64,000 bases of DNA from Streptomyces brasiliensis (GCF_014647875.1 NZ_BMQA01000034.1:1-64000), one strand, 5' to 3'. Counted from the stretch's first letter, positions 7,897 through 17,432 are shown. Notes: a model not told the origin generated them from the letters alone. Program-made: numbers and translations.

Positions 7897-9081
7897 GTGA
7901 CCACCGCCCAGACCCCGGAGCTCGACGTTCAGCCGACTCCCCTCGCCCTGCTGCTCCTCGGCCGGGAGGCCGACCCGAAGAGCGAGCGCGGCGTCGAATG
8001 TCCCGGTGACCTGCCTTCGCCGTCCGACCCCGACCTCGTGGCGCGTGCCCGCGCAGCCAAGGAGAAGCTCGGGAACAAGGTCTTCGTGCTCGGCCACCAC
8101 TACCAGCGCGACGAGGTCATCCAGTTCGCCGATGTCACGGGCGACTCCTTCAAGCTGGCCCGGGACGCGGCGGCGCGGCCCGAGGCCGAGTACATCGTGT
8201 TCTGCGGTGTGCACTTCATGGCGGAGTCGGCGGACATCCTGACCTCCGACGACCAGAAGGTGGTCCTCCCCGACCTGGCAGCCGGTTGCTCGATGGCCGA
8301 CATGGCCACGGCCGAGCAGGTCGCCGAGTGCTGGGACGTGCTGACCGAGGCGGGGGTGGCCGACCAGGTCGTACCCGTGTCGTACATGAACTCCTCGGCG
8401 GACATCAAGGCGTTCACCGGTAAGCACGGCGGCACGATCTGCACGTCGTCGAACGCGCAGCGGGCCCTGGAGTGGGCCTTCCAGCAGGGCCAGAAGGTGC
8501 TCTTCCTGCCGGACCAGCACCTCGGCCGGAACACCGCGGTGCGGGACATGGGGATGTCGCTGGAGGACTGCGTCGTCTACAACCCGCACAAGCCGAACGG
8601 GGGCCTCACGGCGGAGGAGCTGCGCGGCGCCAAGATGATCCTGTGGCGCGGGCACTGCTCGGTCCACGGCCGTTTCGGTCTCGACTCGGTGAACGAGGTG
8701 CGCGAGCGCATCCCGGGTGTGAACGTGCTCGTCCACCCGGAGTGCCGGCACGAGGTCGTCGCCGCCGCGGACTACGTCGGTTCGACCGAATACATCATCA
8801 AGACGCTGGAGGCCGCGCCGGCCGGCTCCAAGTGGGCCATCGGCACGGAGCTGAACCTGGTCCGCCGGCTGGCGAATCGTTTCGCGTCCGAGGGCAAGGA
8901 GATCGTGTTCCTCGACAGGACGGTCTGCTTCTGCTCGACGATGAACCGCATCGACCTGCCGCACCTGGTCTGGGCCCTGGAGTCGCTGGCCGAGGGCACC
9001 CTGGTCAACCGCATCGAGGTCGACCAGGAAACGGAGACATTCGCGAAGCTGGCACTGGAGCGGATGCTGGCGCTGCCGTAG
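7897..9081 (+). CDS. nadA: Quinolinate synthase
   Basis: NadA condenses iminoaspartate with dihydroxyacetone phosphate to form quinolinate in NAD synthesis and carries a [4Fe-4S] cluster. The 394-residue protein has the family pattern LGHHYQRDEVIQFAD near the N-terminus, a repeated three-domain layout, and the cluster cysteines in VFCGVHFM, TICTSSNA and HPECRHEV. It is longer than the E. coli enzyme, as usual in actinobacteria. I chose the GTG at 7897 because GAAAGG lies ten bases upstream; another GTG three codons earlier has worse spacing. No nadB or nadC follows; the gene stands alone opposite erpA. Confidence 0.95.
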   Translation: MTTAQTPELDVQPTPLALLLLGREADPKSERGVECPGDLPSPSDPDLVARARAAKEKLGNKVFVLGHHYQRDEVIQFADVTGDSFKLARDAAARPEAEYIVFCGVHFMAESADILTSDDQKVVLPDLAAGCSMADMATAEQVAECWDVLTEAGVADQVVPVSYMNSSADIKAFTGKHGGTICTSSNAQRALEWAFQQGQKVLFLPDQHLGRNTAVRDMGMSLEDCVVYNPHKPNGGLTAEELRGAKMILWRGHCSVHGRFGLDSVNEVRERIPGVNVLVHPECRHEVVAAADYVGSTEYIIKTLEAAPAGSKWAIGTELNLVRRLANRFASEGKEIVFLDRTVCFCSTMNRIDLPHLVWALESLAEGTLVNRIEVDQETETFAKLALERMLALP

Positions 9082-9101
9082 CGGGTGGACGGGCCTCGGG
9101 C

Positions 9102-9356
9102 ATGACGACGGCTCTGGGGCCCGTCACCTGGATTCGGACACCGACCGATCCCCGATCAGGCGAAGGCCAGGGCTGTACAGGCGCGCCGAGCGGCCGATCG
9201 CGACGGCCCGGACACGCGTCGGAGCTGCGCCTACGAGGACGATGCACCGAGCCCCCGGCCTCGTCCCTCGTCCGCGGCAGCAAGAAGCCTCACGGTCTCG
9301 TACTCGTCGTCCCGGTCGGCGTCCGGGACGTGTTCGTCGACTCGCTGAGGACGTAG
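9102..9356 (+). pseudogene. Diverged DUF397-like small protein, probably a remnant
   Basis: An 84-codon frame starts at an ATG 20 bases after nadA. Its N-terminus (VTWIR followed by SGEGQGC) and C-terminus (SKKPHGLVLVVP, then VFVDSLR) match the two ends of DUF397 proteins, which normally read like W.RSSYSSGEGQEC and RDSK.P.GPVL....W..FV. The middle section, about residues 30-58, is Arg/Pro/Ser-rich and unlike the family, as if out of frame. Intact DUF397 genes usually accompany an XRE-type regulator gene, which is absent here. I infer a decayed copy; a short functional protein is not excluded. Confidence 0.45.
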
Positions 9357-9366
9357 TGCAACGACA

Positions 9367-9403
9367 ACGGCCGGGCCCGTACGGCAAGTACGGGCCCGGC
9401 CGT
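9367..9403. terminator. Strong hairpin terminator after nadA region
   Basis: ACGGCCGGGCCCGTAC (9367-9382) and GTACGGGCCCGGCCGT (9388-9403) form a perfect 16-bp stem with the five-base loop GGCAA. It separates the nadA side from the convergent efflux-pump gene. Confidence 0.85.
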
Positions 9404-9410
9404 CATGCCG

Positions 9411-12400
9411 TCACACCCCCACGGGCTCCCGCACCTCGGCCTCCTCGGCCCCGGCGGCAGCCGCCCGCTTGGCCGTCCGCTTCTTCGCTCGGCGCTCCTT
9501 GCGGAGCTCCAGCATCGCGTACAGCGTCGGGACCAGGAGCAGGGTCAGCAGGGTCGATGAGATCAGGCCGCCGATCACCACCACCGCGAGCGGCTGGGCG
9601 ATGAAGCCGCCCTCGCCCGTGACGCCGAGTGCCATCGGGAGCAGGGCGAAGATCGTCGCCAGTGCCGTCATCAGGATGGGGCGCAGGCGGTGGCGGCCGC
9701 CCTCGATCACCGCTTCGACGACGCCGTGGCCCTGGCGCCGGTACTGGTTGATCAGGTCGATCAGGACGATCGCGTTCGTCACGACGATGCCGACCAGCAT
9801 CAGCATGCCGATCATCGCCGGGACACCCAACGGGGTGCCCGTGACGACCAGCAGGCCGATCGCGCCGGTCGCCGCGAACGGGATCGAGACCAGCAGGATG
9901 AGGGGCTGCGCCAGGGAGCGGAACGTCGCCACCAGGAGCATGAACACGATCGCGATGGCCGCCAGCAGCGCCAGGCCCAGGTTCTTGAACGCGTCGCCCT
10001 GGTCCGAGGAGACGCCGCCGATCTCCGCCGTCGCGCCCGCCGGGAGCTTCAGCGCCTTGATCTTCGACTGGAGCTTGGTGCTCACCGCGCCGGTGTTGTC
10101 GCTGGTCGGCTTCGCGGTGATCGTCGCCGCGCGCTGACCGTCGATCCGGGTCATCGAGACCGGGCCGTCCACCAGCTTCACCGTGGCGATGTCACCCAGC
10201 CGGGCCGGGCCCACGCGGAGCTTCTCCAGCTGCTCCAGGGTGGTCGCGGGCTTGGCCGACTTGATCACGATGTCGCGCTCGGTGTCGTCCAGGATCGCCT
10301 TGCCGGACGTCGTACCGCGGACCGCCTGGGCCACCGCGGCGCCCAGCGTCTGGTCGTTGAAGCCGGCCTCGGCCGCCTTCGCGTTGGCCTTGACCGAGAT
10401 GCGGGGCACGCTCTGCGACAGGTCGCTCGTCACGTCCGTGACGTGGTCCAGGCCGGCGACGGCCGAACGCACCTGCTCCGACGCCTTCTCCAGGGCCGCC
10501 GGGTCCGCCGCCTTGACGACGACGCTCAGGTCCTGGCTGCCGAAGCCGTCACCGGCCGAGATCGTGGTCGTACCGATGCCCTTGAGCTTCGCGAGACCGT
10601 CCTCGAGGTTCTGCTGCACCGCGTCGTACGACGCCGAGTCGTCCAGCATCACCTGGTACGACGCCTGGTTGGTGTCCGTGCCGCCGCCGAAGGCCGCCAT
10701 GAAGCCGGACGAGCCGACGGTGACCTGGTAGTACTTGACGCCCTTCGTCGAGGCGAGCAGCTTCTCCACCCGGCGGGCCTGCGCGTCCGTGGCCGCAAGG
10801 CTGGTGCCGGGCTTCAACTCCTGCTTGACGGTGAGGACTTCCTGGTCGCCCTGGTCGAAGAAGTTCGTCTTGAGCAGGCCGCCCATGCCGAACGTGAGGA
10901 CCAGCACGACGATCGCGATCAGCACGCTGGTGAGGCGGCGGCGCGTCGCGAAGCGCAGGATCGGGACGTAGGCGCGCTGGAGGCGGCTGCGCGCCTCCTT
11001 CTCCTCGGCCTTGCGGCGCGCCTCTTCCACGTCTTCGGGTGTTCCCTTGGGGGCGCGCAGGAACCAGTACGCCAGGACCGGCACCACGGTCAGCGACACG
11101 AGCAGGGACGCCAGCAGCGCCGCCGTCACCGTGATGCTGAAGGAGCCGAACAACGCGCCCACCAGGCCGCCGACCAGACCGATCGGCAGGAAGACGGCGA
11201 CCGTGGTGAGCGTCGAGGCGGTCACCGCGCCGGCCACCTCACGGACCGCGCCGATGATCGCCGCCTGGCGCTCCTCGCCGTAGCCGAGGTGGCGCTTGAT
11301 GTTCTCCAGGACCACGATCGAGTCGTCGACGACCCGGCCGATCGCGATGGTCAGCGCGCCCAGCGTCAGTACGTTCAGCGACAGGCCGCGCGTCCACAGG
11401 ACGATCAGGGCCAGGACCACGGAGAGCGGGATCGAGACCGCCGTCACCAGCGTCGAGCGGACCGACGCCAGGAACACCAGGATGACCAGGACCGCGAAGA
11501 GCAGGCCGAGCGCGCCCTCGGTGGTCAGGCCCTTGATGGACTTCGAGACCGCCGGGCCCTGGTCGCTGACGACGGTGATCGTCGCGCCGGAACCGAGGTC
11601 CTCGCGCAGCGAGGGCAGCTTGTCCTTGACCGCGTTGGAGATCGAGACCGCGCTGCCGTCGTGGTCCGTGGTGACGTTGACGGCGAGGCTCGGGCGGCCG
11701 CCGGTGCGGGTGATGGAGTCGGCCGGGGCCGGCTGCTCCTTCACCGTGGCGACGGAACCGAGACGCACCGCCTTGCCGCCCGCCTCGCCGGTGACCATCA
11801 GGTCCTGAATCTGCTTCAGCGAGGTGAACCCGCCGCCGACCTGGACAGTGCGGTTGGCGCCGTCCTCGTCGAAGGAGCCGGCCGGGACGGTCGCGCCGCC
11901 CGCCTGCAGGGCCTGACCGAGGGCGGCGGGGGTCAGGCCGGCCTTCGCCAGCTTCGCGTCGTTCGGCGTGACGGCTACCTGGAGGTCCCGTACACCCGTG
12001 ACCTGCACCCGGCCGACGCCGTCGATGTCCTTCAGATCCGGTACGACCGTCTTGTCGAGCTGGTCGGCCAGGGCCTGCTGGTCCTTGTCCGAGGTGACGG
12101 CGAGCACGACGGTCGGTATGTCGTCGGTGGAACCGGAGATGACCTGCGGGTCCACGTCGTCCGGGAGCTGGGCGCGGGCCCGGTTGACGGCCTGCTGCAC
12201 GTCGGTGACGAGCCGCTTGGTGTCGTTGCCGTAGTCGAAGGACGCCATGATCACGGCGTTGCCCTCACTGGCGGTGGAGGTGACACCGGTGACGCCGTCG
12301 ACCGCCTCGAGGTTGTCCTCGATGGGCTCGACGACCTGCTTCTCGACGACGTCGGGGGACGCGCCCTGGTAGGGCGCGAGGACCGACACCAACGGCAGTT

Positions 12401-12524
12401 CGATGGTCGGCAGCAACTGCTGCTTGATCTGCGGTATCGCGATCGCCCCGAAGACGAGCGCGACGAGGGACATCAGCCCGATCAGGGACCGTTGCGCGAG
12501 GCTGAATCTGGACAGCCAGGACAT
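9411..12524 (-). CDS. RND-family efflux transporter (HAE1/SwrC-like)
   Basis: This 1037-residue membrane protein has the full RND layout: one N-terminal helix, a large periplasmic-type loop, six helices around residues 330-530, a second large loop, and six more helices to the C-terminus. It begins MSWLSRFSLAQRSLIGLMSL and contains the ASPDVVEKQVVEPIE segment typical of multidrug RND pumps. The helix 4 region (GRVVDDSIVVLENI) carries the two adjacent aspartates used for proton relay. Gram-positive relatives include SwrC of Bacillus, which exports lipopeptides. No adaptor or outer channel is nearby, as expected. It follows the response regulator gene by 149 bases on the same strand, so that system may control it. 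Confidence 0.92.
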   Translation of the reverse strand: MSWLSRFSLAQRSLIGLMSLVALVFGAIAIPQIKQQLLPTIELPLVSVLAPYQGASPDVVEKQVVEPIEDNLEAVDGVTGVTSTASEGNAVIMASFDYGNDTKRLVTDVQQAVNRARAQLPDDVDPQVISGSTDDIPTVVLAVTSDKDQQALADQLDKTVVPDLKDIDGVGRVQVTGVRDLQVAVTPNDAKLAKAGLTPAALGQALQAGGATVPAGSFDEDGANRTVQVGGGFTSLKQIQDLMVTGEAGGKAVRLGSVATVKEQPAPADSITRTGGRPSLAVNVTTDHDGSAVSISNAVKDKLPSLREDLGSGATITVVSDQGPAVSKSIKGLTTEGALGLLFAVLVILVFLASVRSTLVTAVSIPLSVVLALIVLWTRGLSLNVLTLGALTIAIGRVVDDSIVVLENIKRHLGYGEERQAAIIGAVREVAGAVTASTLTTVAVFLPIGLVGGLVGALFGSFSITVTAALLASLLVSLTVVPVLAYWFLRAPKGTPEDVEEARRKAEEKEARSRLQRAYVPILRFATRRRLTSVLIAIVVLVLTFGMGGLLKTNFFDQGDQEVLTVKQELKPGTSLAATDAQARRVEKLLASTKGVKYYQVTVGSSGFMAAFGGGTDTNQASYQVMLDDSASYDAVQQNLEDGLAKLKGIGTTTISAGDGFGSQDLSVVVKAADPAALEKASEQVRSAVAGLDHVTDVTSDLSQSVPRISVKANAKAAEAGFNDQTLGAAVAQAVRGTTSGKAILDDTERDIVIKSAKPATTLEQLEKLRVGPARLGDIATVKLVDGPVSMTRIDGQRAATITAKPTSDNTGAVSTKLQSKIKALKLPAGATAEIGGVSSDQGDAFKNLGLALLAAIAIVFMLLVATFRSLAQPLILLVSIPFAATGAIGLLVVTGTPLGVPAMIGMLMLVGIVVTNAIVLIDLINQYRRQGHGVVEAVIEGGRHRLRPILMTALATIFALLPMALGVTGEGGFIAQPLAVVVIGGLISSTLLTLLLVPTLYAMLELRKERRAKKRTAKRAAAAGAEEAEVREPVGV

Positions 12525-12673
12525 GGGTCAGGGTCTCTCTTCTGTGAGCGGCAGAAGGGCACGGTGGGGCGCCCACCCCAACACCTTCGGCCATGTCCAG
12601 GGGCCGATCCGTAGCCCCCAGGTCCATTTCCTTGTGCGGCGTCTACTCCGGCCGCAGTACGCCCGGGTGGAGG

Positions 12674-13357
12674 TCAGTCCATCCGGGGACGTACCAGCCC
12701 GGACTCGTACGCGATCACGACGAGCTGGGCGCGGTCGCGTGCGCCGAGCTTGGCCATGGCCCGGTTGACGTGTGTCTTCACCGTCAGCGGGCTGACCTCG
12801 AGGCGCTCGGCGATCTCGTCGTTGGAATGGCCGCCCGCGACCTGGACGAGTACCTCGCGCTCCCGGCCGGTGAGTGTACCCAGCCGTTCGGAGCGGGCCG
12901 GGTCGCGGCCGTCGTCGGCCGCGTCGCCCTGGGCCAGGAAGCGGGCGATGAGGCCCTTGGTGGCCGTCGGGGAGAGCAGGGCCTCGCCGCCCGCGGCGAC
13001 CCGGATGGCGCTCAGGAGTTCCTCGGGCTCGGAGCCCTTGCCGAGGAAGCCGGAGGCGCCGGCCCGCAGCGCCTGCACCACGTAGTCGTCGACCTCGAAC
13101 GTCGTCAGTATGACCACACGGACCTGCGCGAGCGACGGGTCGGCGCTGATCAGCCGGGTGGCGGCGAGTCCGTCGGTGCCGGGCATCCGGATGTCCATGA
13201 GGACGACGTCGGCCCGCTGCTCCTTGGCCAGCCGCACGGCCTCCGCTCCGTCGGACGCCTCGCCCACCACCTCCATGTCGGACTCCGAGTCGACGAGCAC
13301 ACGGAACGCGCTGCGCAGCAGCGCCTGGTCGTCGGCGAGCAGGACACGGATGGTCAT
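12674..13357 (-). CDS. NarL/FixJ-family response regulator
   Basis: The 227-residue protein has a receiver domain with the acidic pair Asp9-Asp10, the phosphoacceptor Asp55 in VVLMDIRMPGTDG, and the conserved TT and K positions. A LuxR-type helix-turn-helix follows at about residues 160-225 (LTGREREVLVQVAGG, then SPLTVKTHVNRAMAKLG). It should bind DNA as a dimer once phosphorylated by the kinase encoded just upstream. Both genes read toward the RND pump gene, suggesting an induced-efflux unit. Confidence 0.94.
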   Translation of the reverse strand: MTIRVLLADDQALLRSAFRVLVDSESDMEVVGEASDGAEAVRLAKEQRADVVLMDIRMPGTDGLAATRLISADPSLAQVRVVILTTFEVDDYVVQALRAGASGFLGKGSEPEELLSAIRVAAGGEALLSPTATKGLIARFLAQGDAADDGRDPARSERLGTLTGREREVLVQVAGGHSNDEIAERLEVSPLTVKTHVNRAMAKLGARDRAQLVVIAYESGLVRPRMD

Positions 13358-13498
13358 GCGGGGTCTCCCGTGGCGGTGAGGCGGGTGGCCGTGCGAGTGG
13401 TCCCGTGGCGGCCGGTGCGGATCGTCGTACGGGCTCGCCGCGACGCGGCGGTACGGCTCCTCACGCGCAGCGCCCCGTCACGGCCGCCGTACAGATCG

Positions 13499-14719
13499 TC
13501 ACACCCGCTCCCCACTCGCGGCGGTGCGGGTCTTGACCGGCAGGATCGCATGGACGCGGAAGCCCCCGCCGTAGCGGGGACCGGTGGTGAGGGTGCCGCC
13601 GAGGGCGGTGACACGCTCCCGCATGCCCAGCAGGCCGTGCCCGCCGCCCGCCTGGGGGGCGTCGTCCACCCCCGGGCCGTCGTCGAGCACGGTCACCTCG
13701 ACGTTCGGTCCGACGCGTACGACACTGACCTCGGCCTTGGCGTCCCGACCCGCGTGCTTCTGCACGTTGGTCAGGGCCTCCTGGATGATCCGGTAGGCGG
13801 CCAGGTCGACGGCGGCGGGCAGGGTGGTGCCCTGGTCGGCGCGGGCGACGTCGACGCGGAAGCCGGCGCTGCGGAAGGTGCCGGCGAGGTCCTCGAGGCG
13901 GCTGAGGCCGGGGGCCGGTTCGGTCGGGGCCTCGGGGTCGCCTGACTGGCGGAGCAGGCCGACGGTGGCGCGGAGTTCGTTGAGGGCGGAGCGGCTGGCC
14001 TCGCGGACGTGGGCGAGGGCCTCCTTGGCCTGGTCGGGGCGCCGGTCCATGACGTGCGCGGCGACGCCCGCCTGGACGTTGACCAGGGCGATGTGATGGG
14101 CGACGACGTCGTGCAGGTCGCGGGCGATGCGCAGGCGCTCCTCGGCGACGCGGCGGCGGGCCTCCTCCTCGCGGGTGCGCTCGGCCCGCTCGGCCCGCTC
14201 CCTGATGGCCTGTACGACGGCACGGCGGCTGCGCACGGCGTCCCCGGCGGTGGCGCCGATGCCGGTCCAGGCGAAGATGGCGAGGTTCTCCTGGGCGTAC
14301 CAGGGCAGGGGTCCGGCGAGCATGGCGGCGCCGGTGAGCACGGTCATCGTGAGCAGGCCGACGCGCAGGGCGGTGGAGCGGTCGGTGATGGAGGCGACGG
14401 TGTAGAGCGCGATGACGGCGGAGATCGCGACCGGGGCGCGGGGGTCGCCGGTGACGACCTCGACGAGGGAGACCGTGCCGGTGACGGCGAGGACCGCCCT
14501 GGGGGCGCGGCGGCGGCGGACGAGGGCCGCGGCACCGATGGTGATGAGGAGCAGGCTGACGTGGTCCGGGGTGCGGACGCCCCAGGACACCCCGTTCTCC
14601 CCGTTGGGCTCGACGAAGGAGCCGACGACCATGCACACCAGCGCGCCCGCCGCGATGGCCGCGTCCAGCGCGAGGGGGTGCGCCTTCAGACGGCACCGGG
14701 CGCGTTCCAGAGTGCTCAC
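13499..14719 (-). CDS. Two-component sensor histidine kinase (HisKA_3 type)
   Basis: The kinase has an N-terminal block of about five hydrophobic helices (residues 15-150), a charged coiled-coil linker rich in Arg and Glu, the dimerisation domain with the phosphorylated His203 in RIARDLHDVVAHH, and an ATP-binding domain with LDDGPGV and GGGHGLLGMRERV. The membrane helices have almost no external loop, so the signal is probably sensed within or at the membrane. I chose the GTG at 14719, where the sequence becomes typical of the family; another GTG at 14776 would add 19 residues. The partner regulator gene begins 141 bases downstream. Confidence 0.92.
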   Translation of the reverse strand: MSTLERARCRLKAHPLALDAAIAAGALVCMVVGSFVEPNGENGVSWGVRTPDHVSLLLITIGAAALVRRRRAPRAVLAVTGTVSLVEVVTGDPRAPVAISAVIALYTVASITDRSTALRVGLLTMTVLTGAAMLAGPLPWYAQENLAIFAWTGIGATAGDAVRSRRAVVQAIRERAERAERTREEEARRRVAEERLRIARDLHDVVAHHIALVNVQAGVAAHVMDRRPDQAKEALAHVREASRSALNELRATVGLLRQSGDPEAPTEPAPGLSRLEDLAGTFRSAGFRVDVARADQGTTLPAAVDLAAYRIIQEALTNVQKHAGRDAKAEVSVVRVGPNVEVTVLDDGPGVDDAPQAGGGHGLLGMRERVTALGGTLTTGPRYGGGFRVHAILPVKTRTAASGERV

Positions 14720-14909
14720 GACATGCCACAGTACGGCGCCGCGGAGACGGCCGGAACGCCGCGGGGACCAGCTCACCCGGCGTCAGGTGTCGGACGCTGT
14801 TCGCGATCACGACGTGTACAGGTCGCTCCGTGTTGGACGGGCGTGCTCAGCCTTCTCGTCGGCGTCCGCGCCGCACCGGCCGGAGCCTCGTCGACGAAAG
14901 GCAGCCATC

Positions 14910-16295
14910 GTGCGCCCTCATTCCTCGCCCTCCGGCCGTGCGCTCTGGCCCGTCGCGGCCATCGCGCTGGTGTCGGTCGCGGGCCTGGTCTCCCCCGCGC
15001 AGGCAGCTGGTTACGGCACCCCCACCATCAAGCTCTCGGCCGCCTATCTGTCAGGCGCGGTGGGCAGCACCGGCGACCCGACCGTCACGGTGACCGTCGC
15101 CCAGAGCGGCGCCGACGTGTCCGCGCTGACCTTGACCGCGACCAAGAGCACCAAGACGTCGGTGGCCGCCACCACCGACGTCCAGGTCACCGGGACCGGC
15201 TCCGCCCGCACCCTCGCGGTGGCCGCGCACGCCCAGGGTTACGCCGACCTCACGTTGAAGGTGACCGGCCTCGGCGGCAAGACCGCCACGACGACGCTGC
15301 ACTACGCCGCCTCGCCCGCCGTGCAGCACTCGGCCGACGCACGCTATCTGACCGGCGCCTCGGACGCCTCCGCCGCCGTGGACGTCGGTGACGGCTACGT
15401 CGTCGTCGCCAACGACGAGGACAACACCCTGCGCCTGTACGACGGGGCCGCCTCCGGCCCGCCGGTGAAGACCTGGGACCTCGACGGCAAGCTCGACGCC
15501 GACAAGGAGGTCGACATCGAGGGCGCGGCCCGCGTCGGCGACACGATCTACTGGACGGGCTCGCTCGGCAACAACAAGGACGGCGAGTACAAGGCCGACC
15601 GCAACACGGTGTTCACCACCACGGTCTCGGGCTCGGGCGCGTCCACCGCGCTGGCCTTCGGCACCGCCGGACACCGGCTGCGGGACGACCTGGTGGCGTG
15701 GGACGAGGCGAACGGCGACCGGTACGGCTTCGCGGACGCGGTCGCGGACGGGCAGATCCCGAAGCAGGTGGACGGCTTCAACGTCGAGGGCCTGGAGTTC
15801 GCGCCGGGCTCCACGACCACGGCGTACGTCGGCTTCCGGGCCCCGCTGGTGCCGCCGCAGTCGGGCGGCAAGGCGTTGATCGTCCCGGTCACGAACTACG
15901 ACCAGGTCGCACGGGGCACCAAGGCCACCTTCGGCACGCCGATCGAGCTGAACCTGGGCGGACTGTCCATCCGCGACCTGCGCCGCAACGACTCGGGGCA
16001 GTTCCTGATCCTGGCCGGCTCCTGGGCGGCCGACGACAACAGCGACCCGTACGCCGTCTACTCCTGGGACGGCGTGGCCGGTCACCAGCCGGTGAAGGTA
16101 CTAGACCTGCCGACGTCGGACGCGGGCGGCTGGGAGTCCATCGTGTCGGTGCCCTCGACGGACGTCTCCGGCGCACAGGTCCAGCTGATCACCGACGACG
16201 GTGACGCGGACCTGTACGGCGACGGCGGGCAGGCCAAGGACCTCGACCACCCGGAGTGGCAGAAGTCCCGCAGCACCTGGTTCCCCCTGCGCTGA
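14910..16295 (+). CDS. Secreted protein with probable beta-propeller domain
   Basis: The start is a GTG at 14910, eight bases after GAAAGG. A classical Sec signal peptide follows (basic start, hydrophobic core, cleavage near SPAQA-AGY). The mature protein has about 430 residues: an Ig-like Thr/Ser-rich domain to about residue 140, then repeated Asp/Gly-rich blades with phrases such as VVVANDEDNTLRLYDG, DIEGAARVGDTIYWTGS and NVEGLEFAPGSTTTAYVGFR. This blade pattern resembles DUF3616 and esterase-like phytase propellers. It carries no recognisable catalytic motif, so the substrate is unknown. It diverges from the sensor-kinase gene. Confidence 0.82.
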   Translation: MRPHSSPSGRALWPVAAIALVSVAGLVSPAQAAGYGTPTIKLSAAYLSGAVGSTGDPTVTVTVAQSGADVSALTLTATKSTKTSVAATTDVQVTGTGSARTLAVAAHAQGYADLTLKVTGLGGKTATTTLHYAASPAVQHSADARYLTGASDASAAVDVGDGYVVVANDEDNTLRLYDGAASGPPVKTWDLDGKLDADKEVDIEGAARVGDTIYWTGSLGNNKDGEYKADRNTVFTTTVSGSGASTALAFGTAGHRLRDDLVAWDEANGDRYGFADAVADGQIPKQVDGFNVEGLEFAPGSTTTAYVGFRAPLVPPQSGGKALIVPVTNYDQVARGTKATFGTPIELNLGGLSIRDLRRNDSGQFLILAGSWAADDNSDPYAVYSWDGVAGHQPVKVLDLPTSDAGGWESIVSVPSTDVSGAQVQLITDDGDADLYGDGGQAKDLDHPEWQKSRSTWFPLR

Positions 16296-16326
16296 CCGGC
16301 CGGTCCCGGGCGGGCCGGCCCGCCGG

Positions 16327-16614
16327 TCAGCCCGGGATCAGTCCGTCCTCGCTGAGCAGCCTGCGGACCTCGTCCAGCGTCGCGTCAGGCGCCGGCAGGA
16401 TGAGGTCCGAGGGCTCGAGAGCGTCGTCGGGCAGGGGCTCGCCCAGTTCACGGACCTTGTCCAGGAGGGCCTGGAGGGTGGCCCGGAAACCCGGGCCGTC
16501 GCCGCTCTGCATCTCGGACAGCAGCTCGTCGTCCAGCTTGTTGAGCTCGCCGAGGTGGCTGTCGGCCAGCCTCAGCTGCCCCTCCCCCATGATCCGTACG
16601 ACCATGTCGGCCAT
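16327..16614 (-). CDS. pspAA: PspA-associated protein PspAA
   Basis: The 95-residue protein begins MADMVVRIMGEGQLRL and has the small PspAA fold, found in actinobacteria and other phyla beside or fused to PspA. It has no membrane segment. It lies 20 bases after pspA on the same strand, so the two are an operon. It probably tunes PspA assembly on stressed membrane; the mechanism is not visible here. Confidence 0.85.
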   Translation of the reverse strand: MADMVVRIMGEGQLRLADSHLGELNKLDDELLSEMQSGDGPGFRATLQALLDKVRELGEPLPDDALEPSDLILPAPDATLDEVRRLLSEDGLIPG

Positions 16615-16634
16615 CTCGCCCTCCAGGCGTTCGG

Positions 16635-17432
16635 CTACTGCTTGTCGAAGCGCGGGGTGTCCTGCGGCTGCTGGGACTGCTGCCCCTGGCCGGTGCCGCC
16701 CTCGATGGCCTGCTGCTGACCCGAGGTCCCTCCGGCCAGCTCCGCCTTCATGCGCTGGAGCTCCAGCTCTACATCCGTACCACCGGAGAGCCGGTCCAGC
16801 TCGGCCTGGATGTCGTCCTTGGCCATGCCGGACGGGTCGTCGAGGGCACCGGAGGCGAGCAGCTCGTCGATGGCGCCGGCCCGGGCCTGGAGCTGGGCGG
16901 TCTTGTCCTCGGCGCGCTGGATCGCGAGGCCGACGTCGCCCATCTCCTCGGAGATGCCGGAGAAGGCCTCGCCGATGCGGGTCTGGGCCTGGGCGGCGGT
17001 GTACGTGGCCTTGATCGTCTCCTTCTTCGTACGGAAGGCGTCGACCTTGGCCTGGAGGCGCTGGGCCGCCAGGGTGAGCTTCTCCTCCTCGCCCTGGAGA
17101 GTCGTGTGCTGCGTCTCGAGGTCCGTCACCTGCTGCTGGAGGGCGGCGCGGCGCGAGAGCGCCTCGCGGGCCAGGTCCTCCCGGCCCAGCGCGAGCGCCT
17201 TGCGGCCCTGGTCCTCCAGTTTGGTGGACTGCGACTGCAGCTGGTTGAGCTGGAGCTCCAGGCGCTTGCGGCTGGTCGCCACGTCGGCGACACCGCGGCG
17301 CACCTTCTGGAGCAGCTCCAGCTGCTTCTGGTACGAGTAATCGAGGGTCTCGCGCGGGTCCTCGGCCCTGTCCAGGGCCTTGTTCGCCTTCGCGCGGAAG
17401 ATCATCCCCATACGCTTCATGACACCGCTCAT
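16635..17432 (-). CDS. pspA: Phage shock protein A / IM30 family membrane-stress protein
   Basis: The 265-residue protein begins MSGVMKRMGMIFRAKANKALDRAEDP, an amphipathic start that binds damaged membrane in this family. It is followed by long coiled-coil helices rich in Gln, Leu, Glu and Arg (about residues 30-225) and a C-terminal Gln/Gly tail. PspA oligomers coat the cytoplasmic side of the membrane to hold the proton gradient under stress. The ATG at 17432 was chosen by family match; its ribosome site is weak. The tail (GQGQQSQQPQD) is of low complexity and probably disordered. A second Psp-related gene, pspAB, lies 42 kb away in this window. Confidence 0.95.
   Translation of the reverse strand: MSGVMKRMGMIFRAKANKALDRAEDPRETLDYSYQKQLELLQKVRRGVADVATSRKRLELQLNQLQSQSTKLEDQGRKALALGREDLAREALSRRAALQQQVTDLETQHTTLQGEEEKLTLAAQRLQAKVDAFRTKKETIKATYTAAQAQTRIGEAFSGISEEMGDVGLAIQRAEDKTAQLQARAGAIDELLASGALDDPSGMAKDDIQAELDRLSGGTDVELELQRMKAELAGGTSGQQQAIEGGTGQGQQSQQPQDTPRFDKQ

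Noticed and set aside
9690..12614. A plus-strand open frame of more than 900 codons
   Set aside because: Antisense shadow of the RND pump gene; composition is Arg/Asp/Gln-rich with no recognisable motif.
14720..14776. Longer start for the sensor kinase
   Set aside because: It adds 19 Arg/Ser-rich residues without a ribosome site; the start at 14719 agrees better with the family layout, though this is not certain.
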